In this document: positions 1 to 6,204 of the stretch, piece after piece | Numbering within the stretch: the stretch's first letter is position 1 | Layout: each line of letters starts with the position of its first letter | Assembly (NCBI GenBank): GCA_005879255.1 | Contig: VBKY01000009.1 | Span: 1-16,150 of the forward strand | Reading direction: 5' to 3' | Origin: Deltaproteobacteria bacterium | GTDB taxonomy: Bacteria; Desulfobacterota_B; Binatia; UBA9968 | Length of the DNA stretch: 16,150 nt | Notes under the pieces: generated by a model | Database searches by the model: none | What the model saw: the letters and a program-made list of their open reading frames with translations, nothing else | What the model was told of the DNA's origin: nothing | Made by a program: the position numbers and the translations under genes

Positions 1-254
1 AGACTTCGCCCGACCAGCGCTTGCATCGACAGCGTGCCGCCGGCGATGTAGATCACTTCGGCGTCCAGCTGATGCTGTTTAAGAATACCGGCGTCCTTGA
101 CGATGCTGAAGAGCACGGCTTCGGTGCTCGCGGGCGAATTGGTGCCGACGCGCAGAGTCGTCAACTGTGCCGCAGCGACACGCGGTTCGATAAGAAAGAG
201 CACGGCGGCGAGGAATGCCCAAGCATAGCGCATCGATGGAGAAAGACGTTTCAT
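1..254 (-). CDS. ABC transporter substrate-binding protein, NMT1/SsuA-like (N-terminal part)
   Basis: Reading the minus strand from ATG at 254 gives 84 codons without a stop, running off the window edge, so only the N-terminus is seen. Residues 1-28 form a signal peptide: a basic start (MKRLS), a hydrophobic core (WAFLAAVLFLI) and a cleavage-like AAA-Q. The mature part begins with a first strand (LRVGTNSP), then AVLFSIVKDAGILKQHQLDAE, which fits the 'WVAKEAGFFKKHGLDVE' pattern of this periplasmic fold, and a glycine pair followed by MQALV. Proteins of this type bind small ligands in the periplasm for ABC importers. No permease or ATPase is visible, and the ligand cannot be told. It is transcribed divergently from the selenoprotein gene. 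A TTGACA (minus strand, 312-317) could be its -35, but no good -10 follows. Confidence 0.85.
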   Translation of the reverse strand, partial: MKRLSPSMRYAWAFLAAVLFLIEPRVAAAQLTTLRVGTNSPASTEAVLFSIVKDAGILKQHQLDAEVIYIAGGTLSMQALVGRS

Positions 255-340
255 TGTAAAAGTGATTCTCGCTGCGGTTACGACGCTAGAGCTAGAACAA
301 TTGCCCGGACCTGTCAACGAGACATCGTCGGACGATCAGT

Positions 341-370
341 TTGCAGGCAAAGGGTGACTTTGCCTATATA
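341..370 (+). promoter_or_regulatory. Candidate promoter with 8-bp palindromic operator in the spacer
   Basis: A TATATA at 365-370 sits 41 bases before the start codon at 411, and TTGCAG at 341-346 (four of six -35 bases) lies 18 bases upstream of it. The spacer is almost filled by a perfect inverted repeat, AGGCAAAG (345-352) and CTTTGCCT (358-365), with a 5-base centre GGTGA. A palindrome in an 18-base spacer would suit a regulator that acts on promoter shape or blocks polymerase. An AGGAGG ribosome site (396-401) follows, 9 bases before the ATG. The promoter boxes are inferred from consensus; the palindrome is seen directly. Confidence 0.4.
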
Positions 371-410
371 GAAGCAATCAAGTTTCGCGCTTCTTAGGAG
401 GATTAGGTTC

Positions 411-971
411 ATGGCGACGATCAAATTTCTCGATCCGAGAGTGACGATCAATCCCAAAGACCGGCCGCTGGTGCCGGGTCTGGATACGCTCGAAGGAAAA
501 GTTGTCGGCATCATCGATAACGGGCAGGCCAACTCGACGACGATGTTTCAAGAGCTGGCGCAACTGATGCAAGAACAATTTCATACCAAGGAAGTTCTGT
601 TCAAAACCAAGCCGACCCACATGCAGGGCGCACCGAAACCGATCATGGAAGAAATCTTAAACCGCTGCGACGCAGTGATCACCGGTTTAGGCGCTTGAGG
701 GTCGTGCACGTCGTGGAGTGTCCACGACGCCATCGAACTGCAGAAGAAAGGAAAGCCGACGGTGACGCTGTGCCAGTCGATTTTCATGGAGCTGGCGCGT
801 ACCGAGGCTAAGTTTTTCGGCATCGCTAAATTACCTCTGGTCGAAATCCCGCATCATCCCAGCGGCGGCGCGCGGCCCGGCGAGCACCGGGCGGATGCGG
901 AGGGGGCAATTAGTTTGGTTAATGAGCAGTTGACGTGTGGGGGAGTATTGAAAAGGACGCGGGTGGGGTGA
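411..971 (+). CDS. UGSC-family selenoprotein (in-frame TGA read as selenocysteine)
   Basis: The reading frame from ATG 411 meets TGA at 696-698 but continues open to TGA 969-971. Read through, it makes 186 residues with the TGA as residue 96 in the motif U-G-S-C, preceded by AVITGLGA and followed by TSWSVHDAIELQKKGKPTV. That fits my memory of the UGSC family, in which the first position is Sec or Cys. The coding character (GKPTVTLC, FMELARTEAKFFG, HHPSGGARPGEH) persists without a break past the TGA. A SECIS-like hairpin follows the codon. The U-x-x-C spacing suggests a thiol/selenol redox centre; the substrate is unknown. The start is set by AGGAGG 9 bases upstream. The last residues (about 176-186, CGGVLKRTRVG) look like a tail beyond the usual family end. 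SelA, SelB and tRNA-Sec are not in the window. The alternative is a cysteine family member inactivated by nonsense mutation, which the hairpin argues against. Confidence 0.88.
696..729 (+). promoter_or_regulatory. Bacterial SECIS element (UGA plus stem-loop)
   Basis: The TGA at 696-698 is followed by a perfect 9-bp stem, CGTCGTGGA (709-717) with TCCACGACG (721-729), closed by the loop GTG (718-720). The apical loop starts about 19 bases after the TGA and begins with G. Both properties fit the published bacterial SECIS model (short hairpin inside the coding region, loop roughly 16-37 bases from UGA, a G early in the loop). SelB would bind here to deliver Sec-tRNA. The match is by eye, not by a covariance search. 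Confidence 0.8.
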
Positions 972-1030
972 CAGCGAAAATGTGTTGCAAGTTTACAATT
1001 AGTGATTGAATTGTGTGTCTTGATCGTGCC

Positions 1031-1070
1031 GGCTCCTTTCGCCCTTGCGGGGAAAGGAAAGGATAGGGGG
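1031..1070 (+). repeat. Left inverted repeat flanking the DUF559 relic
   Basis: This 40-base stretch pairs with the stretch at 1405-1444 read on the other strand. They share an exact 17-base core, TTCGCCCTTGCGGGGAA, with similar CTCC and GGGGG ends and a few substitutions and one-base gaps. It ends one base before the ATG of the DUF559 gene and its G-run supplies the ribosome site. Similar G-rich/C-rich borders around DUF559 genes in other genomes are familiar to me, which suggests a small mobile unit, though no transposase is present. Confidence 0.65.
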
Positions 1071-1071
1071 T

Positions 1072-1404
1072 ATGAACACAAATAGAACGCGTGCCCGCCA
1101 GATGCGGAAAAACCCAACCGAAGCCGAACGATTGCTCTGGCGAAGATTACGGTTCTGGCAAGTTGACGGGTTTAAATTTCGTCGCCAGCAGCCTTTGGGA
1201 AACTACGTCGTTGATTTTGTCTGTTTAGAGAAACGATTGATCATTGAAATAGACGGCGGACAACATGCCGAACATGCGCATTACGATTCGGTGCGAGATG
1301 CTTGGTTGCGAGACACCGGATTTGTTGTCCTCCGATTTTAGAATAACGAAGTACTAAAAATATAGACACCATAACCGAATTGATTGCCAAGGAGTTGCAA
1401 AACA
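1072..1404 (+). pseudogene. Decayed DUF559 (Vsr/restriction-like endonuclease fold) gene
   Basis: The open part runs from ATG 1072 to TAG 1339-1341 (89 residues). It has the N-terminal motif NRTRARQMRKNPTEAERLLW, then KFRRQQPLGNYVVDFVC and IIEIDGGQHAE, the family's signature and presumed metal-binding core, and ends at VVLRF. Family members continue RFWNNEVL. Here the Trp codon is TAG, followed directly by AAT AAC GAA GTA CTA (NNEVL). The A-run at 1356-1360 is then one base short, after which IDTITELIAKELQNT reads in a shifted frame. One nonsense mutation plus one deletion therefore mark a recent pseudogene. Inverted repeats flank it at 1031-1070 and 1405-1444. It sits between two genes that I would expect to be neighbours. 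The truncated product retains the core and might still fold. Confidence 0.8.
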
Positions 1405-1444
1405 CCCCCTTCCTCATTCCTTCCCCGCAAGGGCGAAGGAGGCG
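1405..1444 (-). repeat. Right inverted repeat flanking the DUF559 relic
   Basis: On the minus strand this reads CCGCCTCCTTCGCCCTTGCG and onwards, the mate of the repeat at 1031-1070. The pair encloses about 330 bases holding only the DUF559 gene. I could not recognise a target-site duplication outside the pair. Confidence 0.65.
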
Positions 1445-1507
1445 GGCGAGAAAGCAAAAGTATTCAGCACAATTCAACCCTTAAGCGATCATTGGAGCTT
1501 TCAACCT

Positions 1508-2572
1508 ATGAACCTCACCTCAAACCTCATCGAAGTCGAAGATAACTGGGAAGCGGTCAATGACTGGTTCTGCAACGAAAAACTGAGCGATGGATTGCCG
1601 ATCGTGCCGCCGACGGCAGAGCGCGTCGCGCGAATGCTCGATGCGACTACTCGCGAACCGCAGGAAATTATCGGGCCGATACCGCCCAAGTGGGCGCCTT
1701 GCTCGATTGAGAAGATCGCGATCAACGCGGTCATGGCCGGATGCCTGCCGGAATATCTGCCGGTGATTATCGCCGCAGTCGAAGCGATCTGTGAACCGCG
1801 TTTCAATCTCTACGGCGTGCAGGCGACGACGGGTTACGTCGGTCCGGCGCTGCTGCTCAACGGCCCGATCAGAACGCAGCTCAAGGTCAATTGTGATTCC
1901 GGTGTGTTCGGCCCCGGGTTTCGTTCCAACGCGACCATCGGCCGCGCCATGCGATTGATTTTAATTACCGTCGGCGGCGGTTACCCCGGCGATACCGATC
2001 GCTCGACTTTTGGTTGGCCGGGGAAGTACACGATGTGCTTCGGCGAGAATCAGGAGAAGAGTCCCTGGGAGCCCTACCATGTCGAGTTCGGCTTCAAACC
2101 CGACGAAAGCGCCGTCACGGTGTTCGGCATCAACGGCTTTTTGCCGATACACACCGCCGGCAATCGCGGTGAGCAGGCGCTTTCTTCATTGGCCGAAGTG
2201 CTCAAGATGCATCACGGCGTGAGCCATCTCGACGTCGGCAGCTTCGGCGGCGGCACGCCGCTGATCGCGCTCGGCATCGAAGACGCGGAGATCATGGCGC
2301 GCGACGGCATTACCAAGAAGCAGGTCAAAGATTACTTGTGGGAGCATGCGTCGCTCAAGTTCGCCGAAATTCCCGCGCGCCGCAAAGGGCACAAGAGCGA
2401 CGACGAGCTGCTGAAAGACGCGCCGCATGTCACGCCGGACATGGTCGTTCATCTCTCGTCAAAGCCGGAAGATATCATGATCATTGTCGTCGGCGGCAAG
2501 CACCGACATTCCGTCTTTCTACCGATGTGGACAGGGCGCAATACCCTGTGCGTGATCAAGGGGATTGGGTAA
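1508..2572 (+). CDS. Conserved protein of unknown function, likely partner of the UGSC selenoprotein
   Basis: The protein has 354 residues, with GGAG at 1494-1497 ten bases before the ATG. There is no signal peptide or membrane segment, so it is probably cytoplasmic. Recognisable blocks are LSDGLPIVPPTAERVARML near residues 28-46, then INAVMAGCLPEYLPVIIAAV, YGVQATTGYVGPALLLNGPI, FGPGFRSNATIGRAMRLILI and WPGKYTMCFGENQEKSPWEP. I remember proteins with these blocks in actinobacteria and other soil bacteria next to UGSC genes, but I know no assigned reaction. The many invariant-looking Gly, Pro and Asn residues and the Cys of MAGC suggest an enzyme. The C-terminus (VVHLSSKPEDIMIIVVGGKH) resembles UGSC-associated proteins with a Rossmann-like strand. 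It lies downstream of the selenoprotein on the same strand, separated by the DUF559 insertion. Confidence 0.75.
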   Translation: MNLTSNLIEVEDNWEAVNDWFCNEKLSDGLPIVPPTAERVARMLDATTREPQEIIGPIPPKWAPCSIEKIAINAVMAGCLPEYLPVIIAAVEAICEPRFNLYGVQATTGYVGPALLLNGPIRTQLKVNCDSGVFGPGFRSNATIGRAMRLILITVGGGYPGDTDRSTFGWPGKYTMCFGENQEKSPWEPYHVEFGFKPDESAVTVFGINGFLPIHTAGNRGEQALSSLAEVLKMHHGVSHLDVGSFGGGTPLIALGIEDAEIMARDGITKKQVKDYLWEHASLKFAEIPARRKGHKSDDELLKDAPHVTPDMVVHLSSKPEDIMIIVVGGKHRHSVFLPMWTGRNTLCVIKGIG

Positions 2573-2623
2573 GGTTGGAGTGATGGAATGATGCGGGAGA
2601 GGATCGAGGATGGAGGATTGAGG

Positions 2624-3547
2624 ATGGTTCGAGCCGCGGGGGTTCTCATGCTTGCATTTGTGTTAGCGACACCTTGCGCGGCGGGCCCGCTTTGGGTTGC
2701 TGGGAAAATGGGTTTCTTCGACAAGGAAGGCTTAGAGGTGCCCATCGTTACCATGCGCGGGTCGCCGTTGACGATTCAAGCGTTGACCGCCGATTCCATC
2801 TACATTGCCAACGCGACGGTGGACACTCTTATTAGCGCTTATGAGCGGGGCGCGGATATCACCATGATCGGCGGCCTGATCAACGGCCTCGGTTTGAGCA
2901 TGATCGGCGGCAAGCCGTACAAGACTTACGCCGATCTGCGTGGCACGACCATCGGCACGCAAACGTTGACTTCCGGCACCGGCTTCGCCTTGCGCTTGGT
3001 GCTGAAGGTTCACGGCATGGAATATCCGCGCGATTATAAGCTGCTCAATATCGGTGGCGCTGCCGACCGCTATCAGGCATTAACCTCCGGCCAAATTTCC
3101 TCGGCGCCCGTCGGCGTGCCACTCGATCTCGTCGCCAAGCAACAGGGCTTCAACATCATCGGTTACTTCGCCGATGACCAGCCCAATTTTCAGTTCAACG
3201 TCTATATCGTCAAACGGTCATGGGCCGAAAAAAACCGGACGCTGGTGGTGCGCTTCATGAAAGCGATGGTGTCGACGATGCGCTGGATGATGGACAATCC
3301 CGAGGCTGCGTGCGCATATCTGTCGAAGGAAATGGCGATCAGCGTCGAACACTGCCGTTATGCGGCCGACTACAACTGGAAAAGCCGCATCTGGGACCGC
3401 AATGCCGATCTGAATGTGGAGGGCGTGCGCACGCTGATCAAAATCACCGCTGAGCAAGGCATTTTGAAAGAACCTTTGCCGCAGCCATCGAAGTACATCG
3501 ATCAGAGTTATCTCAAACAGGCGCTGGCGGAGTTGAACAAAAAGTAA
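2624..3547 (+). CDS. NMT1/SsuA-like substrate-binding protein, apparently lacking its first strand
   Basis: This is a 307-residue periplasmic binding protein. The ATG at 2624 is preferred because GGAGG (2612-2616) lies 7 bases upstream and the product then starts with a classic signal peptide (MVRAAGVLMLAFVLATPCAAG). An ATG at 2588, adding 12 residues, also has a GGAG upstream. The fold is shown by PLWVAGKMGFFDKEGLEVPI, the SPLTIQALTADSI region, ADITMIGGLINGLG, the 'tYADLRGTTIGTQ' hinge block and a helical C-terminus (RFMKAMVSTMRWMMDNPEAA). Unlike its neighbours, it passes from the signal peptide directly into PLWVAG: about 15 residues holding beta strand 1 are absent. That may impair ligand binding or mean decay. 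It probably shares a transcript with the next binding-protein gene 30 bases downstream. The ligand is unknown. Confidence 0.82.
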   Translation: MVRAAGVLMLAFVLATPCAAGPLWVAGKMGFFDKEGLEVPIVTMRGSPLTIQALTADSIYIANATVDTLISAYERGADITMIGGLINGLGLSMIGGKPYKTYADLRGTTIGTQTLTSGTGFALRLVLKVHGMEYPRDYKLLNIGGAADRYQALTSGQISSAPVGVPLDLVAKQQGFNIIGYFADDQPNFQFNVYIVKRSWAEKNRTLVVRFMKAMVSTMRWMMDNPEAACAYLSKEMAISVEHCRYAADYNWKSRIWDRNADLNVEGVRTLIKITAEQGILKEPLPQPSKYIDQSYLKQALAELNKK

Positions 3548-3577
3548 GGGGTCAGGAGTAAATAGTAAGGAGATCAG

Positions 3578-4579
3578 ATGCTTCAGCGCATCCTTATCGG
3601 ATGTTTGATTTTTCTCTTCGGCGCTATTTGCCAATCGCAGCGAACGATGGCCCAGGATAAGGTTCGCATGGGGCTTAGCTCCGTGAGCGCTTTGCACAGC
3701 GCCACATGGGTGGCCGAGGAAAAGGGATTTTTCCGCAAGTACGGCATCGATGCCGAAGTCATTGTCACCGGGCAGGGCGGCACCGCCGGCATCGGCGCGT
3801 TGCTGGCTAACGATATCCAGATGGTGAGCTCCGCGGGCGATGTCCTAGTCGCGGCGGCTTTGCGCGGCGGCGACACGGTGATGGTTGCGGGTGTGGTCAA
3901 CAAGGGGCTGCAAAGAATCACAACCAAACCGGAGATAAGAACTCCCGCGGATTTGAAAGGCAAGCGGGTGGGAGTGACCCGCATCGGTGCGGTTTCCCAT
4001 TCGGTCCTGCTCATGATGCTGCAGCGCTGGAAAATGACTGTAAACGATGTCCAGGTCATGCAGGTCGGCTCCTCGCCGAATATGCTGGTGAGCCTAGATA
4101 AAAACGGTATCGACGCGGCGGTGCTGACGATTCCGTCGATGTTCGTCGCCGAAGACCGCGGCTATCGGGTGTTACTCGATATGGCGGATACGGATATTTA
4201 CTATCTTCATACGATGATCGCGACGACGCGCAGCTACATCAAGAACAATCGCGACAAGGTTTCGAGATTTCTCAAGGGCTATTTGGAAGGGCTTGCTTTC
4301 GTCAAGCAACACAAGAGAGAGAGCATCGATGTGGTCAAGAAAAAGCTCCGCATCGGCGCCGAGCAGGAACGGAACCTCGAACGGTCCATCGATCTCTTGA
4401 GCGCAAAATACTACGAACAGATACCGTATCCCTCCATGCGCGGTGTCGAGACCGTGCTCGGCTTCGTCGAAAAAGATAATCCGAAGGCAAAGACCGCGGA
4501 TCCGAAATCCTTCGTCGACGATAGCCTGCTGCGCGAAATCGATCAGAGCGGTTTTATTAAGACACTTTACCAGAAGTGA
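3578..4579 (+). CDS. NMT1/SsuA-like ABC transporter substrate-binding protein
   Basis: The 333-residue protein has a signal peptide (MLQRILIGCLIFLFGAICQS, cleavage near MAQ-D), then a complete first strand KVRMGLSSVS and WVAEEKGFFRKYGIDAEVIV. Next come GGTAGIGALLANDIQMVSS (ligand-pocket helix) and the family's hinge signature RTPADLKGKRVGVTRIGAVS near residues 122-141, then VGSSPNMLVSLDKNGIDAAV, and a helical tail with SRFLKGYLEGLAFVKQHK. The length is normal for the family. An AAGGAG sits a few bases upstream of the ATG. It follows the shorter binding-protein gene by 30 bases, so they are probably co-transcribed. No transporter subunits are encoded nearby. Members have been tied to sulfonates, nitrate and thiamine precursors, and this sequence does not allow a choice. 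Confidence 0.88.
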   Translation: MLQRILIGCLIFLFGAICQSQRTMAQDKVRMGLSSVSALHSATWVAEEKGFFRKYGIDAEVIVTGQGGTAGIGALLANDIQMVSSAGDVLVAAALRGGDTVMVAGVVNKGLQRITTKPEIRTPADLKGKRVGVTRIGAVSHSVLLMMLQRWKMTVNDVQVMQVGSSPNMLVSLDKNGIDAAVLTIPSMFVAEDRGYRVLLDMADTDIYYLHTMIATTRSYIKNNRDKVSRFLKGYLEGLAFVKQHKRESIDVVKKKLRIGAEQERNLERSIDLLSAKYYEQIPYPSMRGVETVLGFVEKDNPKAKTADPKSFVDDSLLREIDQSGFIKTLYQK

Positions 4580-5019
4580 TTGCAAAGCGATCGGTCGACG
4601 ACTGTTTCTGATCGTCAATGCGCTCGCTTATCGTCGAAACTTTTTCTCGACAACGTTCGTCTTACTATTTTACAACTCGCGAAGAAAATTCTCTTGTCGT
4701 GCTTGTGCGTTACTGTGGTCCCCCCTGGTTCGTCGAGTTTCCCTGCTAAACCATCCTGCGATTCTACGGTGTTCAAGATTCGTCTATCCCGTCCGAACAT
4801 GGTCAGGATTTATATAAATGGCATAGTTTCATCGTGTTCCGTTAGCATTTTCCTTGCCTAATCAAGCAAGCAATTAACGGCCAGCGCTGTCCCTTTTTGT
4901 CACAATCTAACGTTCCGTCGCCTCAGACAAAATTTCCCTTCGACCGGGCATAAGCGTTGCTATCTTTTAGCACCCGCCGGGGGCCAGTTATTCGTCTCGC
5001 TGACCGGTGCGTCATTTTG
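4580..5019. other. Gene-free stretch between the binding-protein operon and the signalling island
   Basis: I see no ORF here with a family resemblance. The open frames on both strands are short, lack convincing ribosome sites and have no recognisable composition or motif. The stretch is poorer in GC than the flanking genes (for example TTTATATAAATGG near 4809-4821). I see no hairpin followed by a T-run, so no intrinsic terminator can be named for the upstream operon. It marks the border between the metabolic part and the chemosensory part of the window. Confidence 0.5.
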
Positions 5020-5047
5020 TTGACAAGTGTGCTCGATTCGGTCTTTT
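5020..5047 (+). promoter_or_regulatory. Possible promoter for the histidine kinase transcript
   Basis: A perfect TTGACA (5020-5025) is followed after 16 bases by TCTTTT (5042-5047), a poor -10 with three matching bases. It is the only good -35 that I see in the gap ahead of the kinase gene. A start near 5054 would include the small ORF that abuts the kinase. Only the -35 hexamer is convincing. Confidence 0.25.
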
Positions 5048-5227
5048 CCGGCCGGAGGGGCAGCCTTTATTGAGTCGAGGGACACGTTGTATACGCGCCA
5101 ACAAAGTAAAGTTAATGACATTCTGGGTCGATATTTACCTGGGGCAAGAGTAATCGAGCCGGGTCAGATCTCCAATTTGCTGGCGCTGCTTATCAGAAAA
5201 GTCTTTCTCTCGCGGGTGGTTCAATAA
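5027..5227 (+). CDS. Small ORF abutting the histidine kinase (uncertain)
   Basis: An open frame of 66 codons from GTG 5027 ends at TAA 5225-5227, just before the kinase start. It contains no ATG. A better start may be TTG 5089, preceded by GAGGGA, giving a product of about 45 residues (LYTRQQSKVNDILGRYLPGA onwards). The composition (GARVIEPGQISNLLALLIRK) looks protein-like and amphipathic, but I recognise no family. The abutting arrangement would allow translational coupling with the kinase. It could equally be chance, or the remnant of a larger gene whose 5' part decayed. Confidence 0.3.
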   Translation: MCSIRSFPAGGAAFIESRDTLYTRQQSKVNDILGRYLPGARVIEPGQISNLLALLIRKVFLSRVVQ

Positions 5228-5238
5228 GGATGATCAAG

Positions 5239-6204
5239 ATGTATCGCTTCGGCCTTGCACCGAAATTTACGGCAATCGTCCTAGCGGCCGTGCTATCGAC
5301 GGGAATTTTGGTCAGCGCGGCGATGTTCTTTGAGGGCCAAAATCGACTGCGTGATCAAATCATCGACAACAATGAAGCCAGCGAAGCATTCGCGCCGGTT
5401 ACTGAAGCGGCGTGGGACAGTGTGATGCTGATGGCTGTGGTGCTGCTCGTCGCCGCGCTGGGCGCCGGTTTGCTGGCGCGCCACGTAACTCGCCCGTTGG
5501 CCGATCTACAGGAAGCGGCCAACAGCTTCTCCACAGGAGATCTCACCAGACGTCTCAACTTCACTCGCAAAGATGAGCTGGGCGAGCTTGGACGCACCTT
5601 CGATCAGATGGCGGCGACACTAGCCCAGAGGAGCTTGGAATTGGAGAAAGCCAACCGGGAGCTGCAAGAGCAGAACCGCGTTGTCCAGCAGGCCAACCGA
5701 TTGAAGAGCGAGTTTTTGGCCAACATGTCGCACGAGCTCAGAACTCCACTGAACGCGATCATCGGTTTTACTCAGCTTATGCACGACGGCAAAGTCGGCG
5801 CAGTTTCTCCGGCGCATGAAGAGTACTTGGGAGATATTCTCGACAGCGCGAGACATTTGCTTCAACTCATCAATGATGTGCTGGATTTGGCCAAGGTCGA
5901 GTCGGGCAAGGTGGAATTCAATCCTGAGCCGGTGAGTCTCACCAAGTTGATCACCGAGGTACGGCAGATTCTCCAGAGTCTCTCGGCAACCAAACGCTTG
6001 AAAATCGATCTCGAGGTGTCACCGGCGGTGGAACAGTTGATGATCGATCCCGCGAAGCTGAAGCAGGTTCTTTACAACTATCTCTCCAACGCCATCAAAT
6101 TCACACGAGAAGAGGGTCGCATCGCAGTGCGCGCGCGACCGGAAGACGCCAATTACTTCCGTTTGGAGGTCGAAGATACAGGAATGGGAATTCCGAGGAC
6201 TTGA
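5239..6204 (+). CDS. Hybrid sensor histidine kinase, N-terminal fragment (frameshifted)
   Basis: The 321-residue fragment has TM1 (about 8-30), a periplasmic loop of only about 30 residues, TM2 (62-80), a HAMP linker (81-133, with RPLADLQEAANSFSTGDL), a coiled helix, and HisKA with SHELRTPLNAIIGF (His-165). The first half of HATPase_c follows, with the N box NYLSNAIKFT and G1 DTGMGI. It then breaks off at PRT-stop. The expected continuation, P-E-D-L-S-K-L-F, is found in the -1 frame starting at G6195, so one base (probably a G of GGAGG) is missing around 6195. The ATG at 5239 has AAGGA at 5226-5230 eight bases upstream; ATG 5230 would add three residues. The fragment lacks the ATP lid and G2 box and should not be an active kinase unless the frame is restored. 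Confidence 0.85.
   Translation: MYRFGLAPKFTAIVLAAVLSTGILVSAAMFFEGQNRLRDQIIDNNEASEAFAPVTEAAWDSVMLMAVVLLVAALGAGLLARHVTRPLADLQEAANSFSTGDLTRRLNFTRKDELGELGRTFDQMAATLAQRSLELEKANRELQEQNRVVQQANRLKSEFLANMSHELRTPLNAIIGFTQLMHDGKVGAVSPAHEEYLGDILDSARHLLQLINDVLDLAKVESGKVEFNPEPVSLTKLITEVRQILQSLSATKRLKIDLEVSPAVEQLMIDPAKLKQVLYNYLSNAIKFTREEGRIAVRARPEDANYFRLEVEDTGMGIPRT

Noticed and set aside
21..371. Plus-strand open frame of 116 codons at the left edge
   Set aside because: It runs antisense to the clear partial binding-protein gene on the minus strand and has no family resemblance.
1336..1341. TAG in the DUF559 gene as a recoded codon (pyrrolysine or suppression)
   Set aside because: A frameshift lies less than 20 bases downstream, so simple decay is the better reading.
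6190..6204. Programmed -1 frameshift in the kinase gene
   Set aside because: No X-XXY-YYZ slippery site, and no evident stimulatory hairpin; a lost base explains it more simply.
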